Positions 1-5,882 of a stretch of DNA of 8,224 bases are shown piece by piece (the stretch's first letter is position 1; the number at the start of each line of letters is the position of its first letter). Origin of the DNA: Phycisphaerales bacterium (GTDB lineage Bacteria; Planctomycetota; Phycisphaerae; Tepidisphaerales; Tepidisphaeraceae); contig JAQGHJ010000862.1 in assembly GCA_028288905.1 (NCBI GenBank), forward strand, positions 1 through 8,224, read 5' to 3'. The position numbers and the translations under genes are program-made. The notes under the pieces were generated by a model. It made no database searches, had not been told where the DNA came from, and saw nothing but the letters and a program-made list of their open reading frames with translations.

Positions 1-1
1 C

Positions 2-154
2 GTCGAGGCCGGGCACGGCGGGCGGATGCACGCCCGTAACGTCCCGGGCCGCGGGGCGTGCCTCGGGTTCGACCTGCCGCGGGCCGAGGCGAGTGCCGGG
101 CCGGCGTCAGGGCCGGGGCCGGTGACCGTTCCCGCGTACGCGGGGGCGGCCTAG
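2..154 (+). CDS. Sensor histidine kinase, C-terminal end only (5' part outside window)
   Basis: The frame is open from the left edge to a TAG at 152-154 and gives 50 residues. The first 30 look like the last part of a histidine-kinase ATP-binding (HATPase_c) domain: a 'GHGGRM' stretch, then 'NVPGRGACLGFDLP', matching the family pattern of hGG-x-n-(10)-GxGaxFxfxLP. The last 20 residues are a Gly/Pro/Ala tail with no motif. In the family this domain binds ATP and phosphorylates a conserved His; those parts, and any sensor domain, lie outside the window. The gene is followed 90 bp downstream by a receiver-domain response regulator on the same strand, its natural partner. The kinase assignment rests on one short block, so the subfamily cannot be given. 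Confidence 0.72.
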   Translation, partial: VEAGHGGRMHARNVPGRGACLGFDLPRAEASAGPASGPGPVTVPAYAGAA

Positions 155-182
155 CAAGCGTTGCCGACCGGCGCGCTGGTCG

Positions 183-200
183 GGATCGCTTCGGCGATCC
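183..200 (+). other. UUCG-tetraloop hairpin in kinase-regulator spacer
   Basis: GGATCGC (183-189), loop TTCG, GCGATCC (194-200): a perfect 7-bp stem closed by a C(UUCG)G tetraloop, an unusually stable RNA fold. It is flanked by two weaker potential stems: 167-182, GACCGGC/GCTGGTC with one G-T pair and a 2-nt loop, and 201-216, GGCCG/CGGCC. No T-run follows, so it is not a classical terminator. It lies between the kinase stop and the regulator start and could act in mRNA processing or stability. The role is inference. Confidence 0.4.
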
Positions 201-233
201 GGCCGTCACGCCGGCCGGGGTGTCGTTCGAAAC

Positions 234-240
234 AGGTGAG
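234..240 (+). promoter_or_regulatory. Ribosome binding site deciding the response regulator start
   Basis: AGGTGAG lies 4 nt before the ATG at 245 and is the only Shine-Dalgarno-like sequence near the possible starts. It favours ATG 245 over the in-frame TTG at 161, which lies just after the upstream gene's stop. Confidence 0.5.
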
Positions 241-244
241 TCGT

Positions 245-721
245 ATGTCCGACCCTTTAGCCGCAACCCCTTTCGCGTCGGCCGGCTCCGGGCCGGGCGG
301 TGCCCCGTCCGCCGCCGCCGAGGCGGGAGCCGTGGCCGTGACCGGCCAGACGATCCTGGTGGCCGACGACGAGACGCACATCCTGAACGTCGTGTCGCTG
401 AAGCTGCGGAACGCCGGGTACCGGGTGCTGACGGCCGCTGACGGGCAGCAGGCGCTGGACCTGGCCAGGCTGCACCGCCCGGACCTGCTGGTGACCGACT
501 ACCACATGCCGCTGCTGAGCGGGCTGGAGCTGTGCCGGCGGCTGCGGCAGGACCCGGCGACGGCTGGGCTGCGGGTCGTCATGCTGACCGCCCGCGGATA
601 CCACCTGGACGAGCAGGAGATGCGGGCCAGCGGCATCAGCCGGATGATGAGCAAGCCGTTCAGTCCCCGGCACCTGCTGCTGACCGTGTCGGAAGTGATT
701 GCGGCCGCCAAGGCGGCCTGA
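245..721 (+). CDS. Single-domain (CheY-like) response regulator
   Basis: 158 residues. A low-complexity Ala/Gly/Pro leader (residues 1-34) precedes one receiver domain (about 35-157). The receiver residues are all in place: acidic pair D41-D42, phospho-acceptor D85 in 'VTDYHMP', T115 in 'MLTAR' and K137 in 'SKPFSP'. No output domain follows. Proteins of this type take a phosphate from a partner histidine kinase and signal by protein contact. The start is set at ATG 245 because of the AGGTGAG at 234-240; an in-frame TTG at 161 would add 28 residues. The upstream gene is a histidine kinase end, and 134 bp downstream is an HD-GYP protein, so the likely path is kinase to regulator to HD-GYP output. 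The REC call is firm; the partners are inferred from position. Confidence 0.93.
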   Translation: MSDPLAATPFASAGSGPGGAPSAAAEAGAVAVTGQTILVADDETHILNVVSLKLRNAGYRVLTAADGQQALDLARLHRPDLLVTDYHMPLLSGLELCRRLRQDPATAGLRVVMLTARGYHLDEQEMRASGISRMMSKPFSPRHLLLTVSEVIAAAKAA

Positions 722-738
722 CCGAGGGCGACAGGCCT

Positions 739-747
739 GGGGGGGGG
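739..747 (+). repeat. Run of nine G residues
   Basis: A G9 homopolymer lies 18 bp after the response regulator stop, in the 134-bp spacer before the HD-GYP start. It is outside both reading frames, so length changes would alter only the leader. The rest of the spacer (722-855) shows no clear promoter or terminator and has base use unlike the neighbouring coding DNA. Confidence 0.6.
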
Positions 748-855
748 CGAAAACCCTTAGGCGGCGCAGGACCGAAAGCAGAGTCGCGGGCACGGCGGGC
801 GACCGCGGCACCGCGGGGGCGAGCCGCGAGGACGGAACCGAAGGGACGCGCGTTC

Positions 856-2550
856 ATGCTGTCCATCACGACGAGCAACTTCAAAGGGGGCACCTCGGCC
901 GCCCCGGGCCGGGCGGACATGTCGCCACCGTGCCACCTGGTGACCGACTTAGCCGCCTTGGCAGATCGGTTCCGGCCGGCCGGGCTATGGCTGACGGCCG
1001 TCGGTCCGGACGGGGGGATGACGCCCGTGGACCCCGACGCGCCAGCGTTCTTCCAGCGGTACGTCCTGCCGGCCTTGCGGCCGGTGGCCGGCCGGGCACC
1101 CGCCGCTGTCGCGGCCGCGGCTGGGCTTCCGACCGTCCCTGGGGTTGCCTTGGCGACCCTCGCGCTCCCCTATACCCAGGTTCCAGGCACGACCGTCCTG
1201 CTGGCCGCCCGGGCCGAGGACTTTATCCTGACTCCCGAGGTGGCCGGGGTGTGCGGGCGGCTCGGGCTAGACACGGCCTGGTTGGCCGCTGCCGCCGCCG
1301 AGCTGCCCGCGTACGGCCCGGCCGCCCTCGCCCGCCAAGCGGACCTAGTCGCCGCCGCCTTGGCCGACCGCGCCCGCATCGGCGGTCTCGAGCAGGAGCG
1401 GGACGCCCTCAGCCAACAGCTAGCCGACACGTACGAGGAACTGAGCCTCATCTACCAATTGTCCGGCGGCATGCAGGTAAACCGGTCGGCCGGGGACTTC
1501 TTCACCCAGGCCTGCCAGGACGTCGGGCAGGTGATGGACGTCCGCGGGATGGGCGTCGCCCTGTTTGTCGAGCTGCAAGACTGCCCGGCCCCGTGCGTGT
1601 TCGGCCGCGTCGCTCTGACGACGGAGGAGGTCCGCCGGCTCAGCGGCGAGCTGCTGATCGCCCTCCGGGGCCGCCCGGGCCCGCTCGTCGTCGACCGGCT
1701 GGCCGGGGACCGGACGTTCGGGTGGCTCGCCGCCCACGCCCGGCAGCTGCTGGCCGTCCCGCTCATGCGGCAGGACGCGGTGCTCGGCGTCCTGTTCGCG
1801 CTGGACAAGGAGGAGGGGGAGTTCGACTCGGTCGACGCCAAACTGCTGACCAGCATAGCCAACGAGTCGGCCGTGTACCTGGAAAACGCGACCCTGTACG
1901 ACGACGTGCACGGGCTGATGATGGGCCTGCTCCACGCCCTGACCAGCGCGGTCGACGCCAAGGACGCGTACACGTGCGGGCACAGCGAGCGGGTCGCGCT
2001 GCTGAGCCGGCACCTGGCCCAGCTCGCCGGGCTACCGGCCCCCGAGGTCGAGCGGGTGTACATGGCCGGGCTGCTGCACGACGTCGGCAAGATCGGGGTG
2101 CCCGAGGCCGTCCTCCAGAAGCCGGGCCGGCTGACCCCGGAGGAGTTCGACCACATGAAGCGGCACCCGGAGGTCGGGGCGCGGATCTTGGCCGACGTGA
2201 AGCAGCTCCAGGCGGTCATCCCCGGCGTGCTGCACCACCACGAGCGGTACGACGGCAAGGGTTACCCGCACGGGCTGGCCGGGGACCGCATCCCGCTGAT
2301 GGGCCGGATCATCTGCCTGGCCGACTGCTTCGACGCGATGACGAGCAACCGGACGTACCGCAAGGCCCTGCCGGTCGAGGTCGCGCTGACCGAGATCCGC
2401 CGGTGCGGCGGGACGCAGTTCGACCCGGCGCTGGCCGAGGCGTTCCTCCGGTCCACCCCGGACGGTCTGCGGGAGCTGCTGCGGAACCACAAGGACCGGA
2501 GCAAGCAGCTGATCGCGATGCAGGAGACGCTGCGGGCGAAGGCGGCGTGA
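856..2550 (+). CDS. GAF-HD-GYP cyclic-di-GMP phosphodiesterase
   Basis: 564 residues. Residues 1-165 form a module I do not recognise. A helical linker, probably a coiled coil, covers about 166-202. A GAF-like sensor domain covers about 205-345, and an HD-GYP domain about 355-535. The HD-GYP ligands are complete: H376 ('CGHSERV'), H408-D409 ('LLHDVGKIG'), H437 ('MKRHPEVG'), 'HHHERYDGKGYP' at 460-471 and D490 with 'CFDAMTSNRTYRKA'. HD-GYP enzymes open cyclic di-GMP to pGpG or GMP at a metal centre, so activity is expected. No membrane segment is seen, so the protein is probably cytoplasmic. The start is ATG 856, with AAGGGA 9 nt upstream; ATG 919 (residue 22) is an alternative. The frame is open further upstream, but codon use there is not coding-like. 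The gene follows a receiver protein and a kinase, suggesting regulation by phospho-signalling in trans. Confidence 0.93.
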   Translation: MLSITTSNFKGGTSAAPGRADMSPPCHLVTDLAALADRFRPAGLWLTAVGPDGGMTPVDPDAPAFFQRYVLPALRPVAGRAPAAVAAAAGLPTVPGVALATLALPYTQVPGTTVLLAARAEDFILTPEVAGVCGRLGLDTAWLAAAAAELPAYGPAALARQADLVAAALADRARIGGLEQERDALSQQLADTYEELSLIYQLSGGMQVNRSAGDFFTQACQDVGQVMDVRGMGVALFVELQDCPAPCVFGRVALTTEEVRRLSGELLIALRGRPGPLVVDRLAGDRTFGWLAAHARQLLAVPLMRQDAVLGVLFALDKEEGEFDSVDAKLLTSIANESAVYLENATLYDDVHGLMMGLLHALTSAVDAKDAYTCGHSERVALLSRHLAQLAGLPAPEVERVYMAGLLHDVGKIGVPEAVLQKPGRLTPEEFDHMKRHPEVGARILADVKQLQAVIPGVLHHHERYDGKGYPHGLAGDRIPLMGRIICLADCFDAMTSNRTYRKALPVEVALTEIRRCGGTQFDPALAEAFLRSTPDGLRELLRNHKDRSKQLIAMQETLRAKAA

Positions 2551-2571
2551 ACGGCGGGACGGGAAGGCGCG

Positions 2572-2583
2572 GGCCGCGCGGCC
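2572..2583. repeat. 12-bp perfect palindrome between convergent genes
   Basis: GGCCGCGCGGCC lies in the 155-bp gap (2551-2705) between the convergent HD-GYP and Uma2 genes. It starts 22 bp after the HD-GYP stop and could form a stem in transcripts from either side. No T-run follows, so a termination role is only a guess; G+C-rich DNA produces such palindromes often. Nothing else in this gap stands out. Confidence 0.25.
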
Positions 2584-2705
2584 GCGGCGTGACGGACGGG
2601 CGTTTCCCCAAGCCGCTCGCGGCGTCCCAGGTGAGCCGGCCCGGCCGCCCCGGGGCCCCGCCCTCGTCCTTAGGTCCCTACTTCCACCCCGCCCCCCGGC
2701 ACGCG

Positions 2706-3410
2706 TCAGTCGTCCAACCGCGCGAACAGCCCGACGAGGTCTAGCGCGAACCCAGGAAGCACGTCCCCCCCGTCGAGCCGGTCCCTCTCGGCGAGGACCG
2801 CGTCGGGCGCGTCCGGCGATGTGAACACGGCAATCGTCCGCGCGACCGGGTCGACGATCCAGACGAGCCGCGTCCCGCCGGCGAAGTACTCCCGCCGCTT
2901 GCGGTCGATTTCGGCGGCCGTGTTGCTCGCACTCAACACTTCGACGGCGAGGTCGGGCGACAGGTCGGCGATCGGGCCCTTCGGCCGCCGGCCGCCCGGC
3001 GAGCGGGCCCGGGACACGTACGCGACGTCCGGCAACCGCACCTGCCCCGGGCCGACGCGCATCATCCCGTCAGCCCCGTAAATCCACCCGAGGTTCCGGG
3101 CATCCACGTGTTGACTCAGCGCCGCGACGAGACACGCGGCGAGCAACGATTCGTCGCACCCCATCGTTTTCTCCACCAAGGAGGCGTCCACCAGCTCGCA
3201 CAGCCGATCCCCGTGAGCCGCGGCGTCGATCACGTCCTGCTCCGTGGCCGTTCCGGGCAGCGGGTGAAATCGGACCCGCTGGGCCGGCACGCCGCCGAGG
3301 TGGTCGAGCAGGTCGGCAACCGTGAGGACGCCCGGGAGCGGCGGCGGCAAGGTCACTGCGGACGACGCGGGCGAGGGGATGGAGGGTGGGGCGGCGAGGG
3401 TCGTCGTCAT
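2706..3410 (-). CDS. Uma2 family (DUF820) putative restriction-endonuclease-fold protein
   Basis: 234 residues. After a Pro/Ala/Ser-rich leader (1-28), the Uma2 fold runs from about 30 to 232. Visible family landmarks are 'ELVDASLVEKTMG' (72-84), 'LPDVAYVS' (126-133, with D128), 'LAVEVLSASN' (154-163, with E157), the conserved 'EIDRKRREYFAGGTRLVWIVDP' run (167-188, with K171) and 'DVLPGFAL' (216-223). D128, E157 and a nearby Lys fit a PD-(D/E)XK nuclease centre, though no substrate is known for most members. These genes occur in many copies in planctomycetes and cyanobacteria. ATG 3410 is chosen because GGAG lies 6 nt upstream; further upstream in frame the sequence overlaps scpB. It is 74 bp downstream of scpB and may be co-transcribed, although the spacer has its own -10-like TAAGAT (3439-3434). 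It converges with the HD-GYP gene. Confidence 0.9.
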   Translation of the reverse strand: MTTTLAAPPSIPSPASSAVTLPPPLPGVLTVADLLDHLGGVPAQRVRFHPLPGTATEQDVIDAAAHGDRLCELVDASLVEKTMGCDESLLAACLVAALSQHVDARNLGWIYGADGMMRVGPGQVRLPDVAYVSRARSPGGRRPKGPIADLSPDLAVEVLSASNTAAEIDRKRREYFAGGTRLVWIVDPVARTIAVFTSPDAPDAVLAERDRLDGGDVLPGFALDLVGLFARLDD

Positions 3411-3484
3411 AGCGGGCTCCGTGACTTCACCGAATCTTACTGTTGCCAAGCGTTGGATGGCCGCGGCCGGACGCCTGGCCCGGG

Positions 3485-4210
3485 TTACGCCGCCCCGCCT
3501 CCCGGCGGCTTGAACTCCTCCGGCTTCGGCAGGTCCCGCAGGTCGTTCAGCCCGAACAGCTCCAGGAACCGCTTCGTCGTCCCGTACAGGATCGGGCGGC
3601 CCGGCTCCTCGGCCCGGCCGGCGATCTTCACCAGGTGCTTCTCCATCAGCCCGCGGATCGCCTCCCCGCACGCCACCCCGCGGATCGCCTCGACGTCCGC
3701 CCGCAGCACCGGCTGCTTGTAAGCGACGATCGCCAGGGTCTCCAACGCCGCCTTGGTCAGCTTCGCGTCGACCTCCCGCTGGTGCAGCCGGCGGAGGGCG
3801 TCGGCGTGCTCGGGCAGGGTCAGGATCTGGTACCCGCCGGCCACTTGCTCGACTCGGAAGCTCCGCCCGGTCCGCTCGTACAGGGCGTTGAGCCAGTCGA
3901 CCGCCCGCCGGACCGACCGGGCCGTCCCGGCCCCGAGCAACTCGACCAGCCGGGCCGGCGTCAGCGGGTGGTGGGTGGTCAGCAGCAGGGCCTCGAGCGT
4001 GGGCAGCGGCACCCCGGCGTCCGGCTCGTCGGTCGGGTCCGGATCGGCGGTCTCCGGCACCCCGCCGCCCTCGGCGGCTTCCGGCCGGATCGCGCCGTCC
4101 GCCATGTCGTCCGCGGGCGCGGCGGCCACTGGCGGCGGGCCCTCGGGCTCGGCCCGGATCGGCCCGACGGCCACGACCCTCGACCTCGGTTCTTCCCTGG
4201 GTTCTGCCAC
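3485..4210 (-). CDS. scpB: Segregation and condensation protein B
   Basis: ScpB binds ScpA and, with SMC, forms the bacterial condensin that compacts and separates chromosomes. Numbered from the GTG at 4210 (241 residues), the first ~65 are acidic and rich in Pro/Ala/Glu with no fold visible. The two winged-helix domains follow: 'PTLEALLL' and 'LVELLG' open the first, 'GGYQILTLPEH' closes it, and the second carries the hallmark 'LTKAALETLAIVAYKQPV', then 'EAIRGV', 'AGRAEEPGRPILYGTT' and 'FLELFGLNDLRDLP'. The core matches the family well. The start is uncertain. The open frame reaches a TTG at 4291, but those codons look non-coding. GTG 4210 has no clear Shine-Dalgarno, while GTG 4174 and ATG 4105 are also possible. 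All keep the core. scpA is not in the window. A Uma2 gene follows after 74 bp. Confidence 0.93.
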   Translation of the reverse strand: MAEPREEPRSRVVAVGPIRAEPEGPPPVAAAPADDMADGAIRPEAAEGGGVPETADPDPTDEPDAGVPLPTLEALLLTTHHPLTPARLVELLGAGTARSVRRAVDWLNALYERTGRSFRVEQVAGGYQILTLPEHADALRRLHQREVDAKLTKAALETLAIVAYKQPVLRADVEAIRGVACGEAIRGLMEKHLVKIAGRAEEPGRPILYGTTKRFLELFGLNDLRDLPKPEEFKPPGGGAA

Positions 4211-4298
4211 TGTGCGACGCCCGTGTGAAGGTCGTGAAACGGCGGTATCGAACGAACCCGCGGCGGCCCGGTCACGCAACGTGTCGCGCAAACGAGGA

Positions 4299-4327
4299 AC
4301 GCCGCGCGGCAGCGGGCCGCGCGGCGT
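4299..4327 (-). terminator. 12-bp stem hairpin between thuA-like gene and scpB
   Basis: ACGCCGCGCGGC (4299-4310) and GCCGCGCGGCGT (4316-4327) are perfect inverted repeats around a 5-nt loop. Read on the minus strand, it follows the ThuA-like gene's stop by 97 nt and is followed by TCCTCGTTTG, a weak T-rich tail, so it may be an intrinsic terminator. A -10-like TATACT (4335-4330, minus) lies 2 nt before it, so it could instead fold at the 5' end of an scpB transcript. No good -35 was found. The structure is certain; the role is not. Confidence 0.45.
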
Positions 4328-4423
4328 GCAGTATAACTCCGAGGGGGTGGCCCGTCGCCGACCCCGGCGGTTGACGACCCCCTTTACGTCCTCACGGGCC
4401 GCGTTACCGTCGACCCGCGCCCG

Positions 4424-5425
4424 CTACTTCTCGACCGCCGCCGGCGCCTCCTTCTTCGCGGGGGCCTCCTTCTTCTTCGCCGGCTTCGGCGGCTCCTCCT
4501 TGCCCACGGTCATGTAGTTCGGCGTCGCCTGCTCTACGTTCGGCGTCACGTCCGCCTTGGCGTCCCCGAACGCCCACGCCAGCCCGCCGAGCAGGATCGA
4601 CTGGAACGCCGGGCTCTGCCAGTTCGCCTCGATGTGCCCCATCGACGTGTAGAACACCCGCCCCTTGCCGTGCATCCGGGCCCAGGTGGCCGGGAACGCC
4701 GGGCGGTCGTACATGTTCCCCTTCAGCCCCGGCTCCTGGGCCAGCAGCACGTGCAGGTCCTTCGCCTGGTTCTTGAACGTGTACCACTCCTCCTTCAGTT
4801 CGAACCCCTCCCCGGCCGCCGCCATCCCGGGGAACGCCTTGTCCGCCACCCGCATCCGCGCCACCTGTTGGGCACCGTGGACGATGAACTCGGCCCCGAG
4901 CATGGCGACGTACGGGTCGACGTTGTCCCCGTCCTGCACGAACCGGGCTGGCCCGTGCCCCTTGTTCCCCGGGCTGTGGAACGTGTCGGCCGCGCTGTGC
5001 GCGCCGACGAACCCCTTCCCGCCCTTGATCAGGTCGAGGAACGCCGACTTCCCCTCTTTGCTCATCGGCGGGTTCTTGTCCGTCCCGGCCTCGGTCAGGT
5101 CGCCGGTCGTGTAGAACATGAACGCGTCGAACCCGGCCAGCTTCTCGGGCGTGAAGATCCCGCCGTCCTTCGTGCACGTGACCGCGAACCCGTGCTTCGG
5201 GGCCAGGTCCGTCATCACCTGCTCGGCGTAACTCAAGACGTCCGGCGACTTCCGCTTGATCGCCGAGTGCTCGAACCCCGAGCTCTTCGTGAAGAACAGC
5301 AGCTTACGCGGCGGGGACCCGGCCGCGGCGGCGTCGGCCGCGCGGGCGAAGGTCGACGGGCGGGCCAGCCCGAGCGCCGCGGCGGCGGCACCGGTCCGAA
5401 CGAGGAAGGCGCGACGGTTCAGCAT
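4424..5425 (-). CDS. ThuA-like domain protein with Tat signal
   Basis: 333 residues. The N-terminus 'NRRAFLVRTGAAAAALGLA' is a twin-arginine-type export signal (RR at 4-5, hydrophobic core 11-21, probable cleavage near 28-32). The ThuA-like domain (flavodoxin/glutamine-amidotransferase-like fold) spans about 40-290: 'KLLFFTKSSGFEHSAI' (41-56), 'DAFMFYTTGDL' (100-110), 'GFVGAHSAADTFH' (138-150), 'EEWYTF' (212-217) and 'VFYTSMGH' (257-264). Residues 309-333 are a Lys/Ala/Pro/Glu tail with an 'EAPAKKEAPA' repeat. Rhizobial ThuA takes part in using trehalose and related disaccharides via 3-keto sugars; planctomycetes have many secreted homologues, and the substrate here is unknown. ATG 5425 has AGAGGA 6 nt upstream. 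Flanking hairpins suggest a single-gene unit. The domain is firm, the sugar role only suggestive. Confidence 0.9.
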   Translation of the reverse strand: MLNRRAFLVRTGAAAAALGLARPSTFARAADAAAAGSPPRKLLFFTKSSGFEHSAIKRKSPDVLSYAEQVMTDLAPKHGFAVTCTKDGGIFTPEKLAGFDAFMFYTTGDLTEAGTDKNPPMSKEGKSAFLDLIKGGKGFVGAHSAADTFHSPGNKGHGPARFVQDGDNVDPYVAMLGAEFIVHGAQQVARMRVADKAFPGMAAAGEGFELKEEWYTFKNQAKDLHVLLAQEPGLKGNMYDRPAFPATWARMHGKGRVFYTSMGHIEANWQSPAFQSILLGGLAWAFGDAKADVTPNVEQATPNYMTVGKEEPPKPAKKKEAPAKKEAPAAVEK

Positions 5426-5464
5426 AGGGGATCCTCTTCCGCGAGGCGGGGGAACAAAAGGAGA

Positions 5465-5493
5465 CGGGGCGGATGTCGGCGACGTCCGCCCCG
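5465..5493. other. 9-bp stem hairpin in the leader of the ThuA-like gene
   Basis: CGGGGCGGA (5465-5473) pairs perfectly with TCCGCCCCG (5485-5493); GTCG/CGAC inside can extend the fold. On the minus strand it is followed by TCTCCTTTTGTT, so it could end transcription from the exported-protein gene or act as a leader attenuator for the ThuA-like gene. On the plus strand it is followed by CATTTTA. A -10-like TAAAAT (5500-5495, minus) sits just upstream. The two readings cannot be separated from sequence alone. Confidence 0.4.
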
Positions 5494-5533
5494 CATTTTA
5501 CCGCCTCAAGGTTCGGCCCGTTGTGCCCGTCAA

Positions 5534-5581
5534 CGGCCGAGCCCGGCGTCCCGGCTGCCACCGGGCCGACGGGCTCGGCCG
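5534..5581 (-). terminator. Long hairpin just after the exported-protein gene
   Basis: CGGCCGAGCCCG (5534-5545) and CGGGCTCGGCCG (5570-5581) are perfect 12-bp inverted repeats. An inner CCCGG/CCGGG stem (5550-5554 and 5561-5565) makes one nested stem-loop. It begins 4 nt after the TGA (5588-5586) of the minus-strand ORF. The position fits a terminator or mRNA 3'-end stabiliser. There is no proper T-run after it, but a second hairpin with a T-rich tail follows at 5493-5465. Confidence 0.5.
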
Positions 5582-5585
5582 CCGG

Positions 5586-5882
5586 TCACCGCGGCTTCTC
5601 GTTACGCCCGCACGTCCCCATCGTGCCCGCCGCCCCCTTGCCCGGCGGGAGCGTCTTCGGCTTCAGGTCGACCGCGACCCACGACAGCTTCAGCGTGTCG
5701 TCGGCCGCCTCGTCCACCCGGAACTTCACGACCGACTTGTCGCCGTCGGCGTTGATCTCCTGCAGGTACACGTGACCCGCCGTCGGCCGGACGGCCTCCG
5801 CATACCACTGCGCCGCGTCGGGGGCGGCGTTCGGCGCCGCGGCCAGCGTGGCCTCGCCGAGGTCCGTGACCCGGCTGGTCAT
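5586..5882 (-). CDS. C-terminal half of a frameshifted exported hypothetical protein
   Basis: 98 residues if read from the ATG at 5882. I do not recognise a family. It looks like the second half of the gene beginning at 6172. It has no signal peptide or Shine-Dalgarno, and it begins in the middle of what reads as a continuous domain: the upstream frame ends '...CGLVHINQSAG' and this one begins 'MTSRVTDLGEATL'. Other segments are 'GHVYLQEINADGDKSVVKF' (37-55) and 'DTLKLSWVAVDLKP' (62-75), a beta-rich pattern, then a Gly/Lys tail with one Cys (C91). Its ATG overlaps the upstream TGA as ATGA, so a genuine translationally coupled pair is possible. One extra G in the GGG at 5885-5883 would join both frames in register as Ala-Gly-Met-Thr. 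I favour one broken gene or a sequencing error. Confidence 0.6.
   Translation of the reverse strand: MTSRVTDLGEATLAAAPNAAPDAAQWYAEAVRPTAGHVYLQEINADGDKSVVKFRVDEAADDTLKLSWVAVDLKPKTLPPGKGAAGTMGTCGRNEKPR

Noticed and set aside
152..244. Kinase and receiver lie in the same frame, separated by one TAG, hinting at a hybrid kinase with read-through
   Set aside because: A 90-bp open stretch is expected by chance in G+C-rich DNA, and ATG 245 has a good Shine-Dalgarno of its own.
532..855. Open frame running from inside the response regulator into the HD-GYP gene, suggesting a REC-GAF-HD-GYP fusion
   Set aside because: The receiver domain is complete in its own frame and stops at 721. Codons in the HD-GYP frame across 722-855 include many A- or T-ending ones unlike the neighbouring genes, and ATG 856 has a ribosome binding site.
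722..855. Possible cyclic-di-GMP riboswitch upstream of the HD-GYP gene
   Set aside because: The spacer contains GAAA-like and GC-rich segments, but I could not find the conserved GEMM core sequences or stems.
699..2744. 681-residue plus-strand ORF overlapping the HD-GYP gene
   Set aside because: Arg/Gly/Pro-rich shadow frame with no domain; the HD-GYP frame carries all conserved residues.
2706..3410. Uma2 protein as part of a restriction-modification or defence island
   Set aside because: No methyltransferase, specificity subunit, helicase or other defence gene nearby; Uma2 genes are commonly scattered singly in planctomycetes.
4634..5755. 373-residue plus-strand ORF opposite the ThuA-like gene
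   Set aside because: Arg/Pro-rich antisense shadow; the opposite strand encodes a well-conserved domain.
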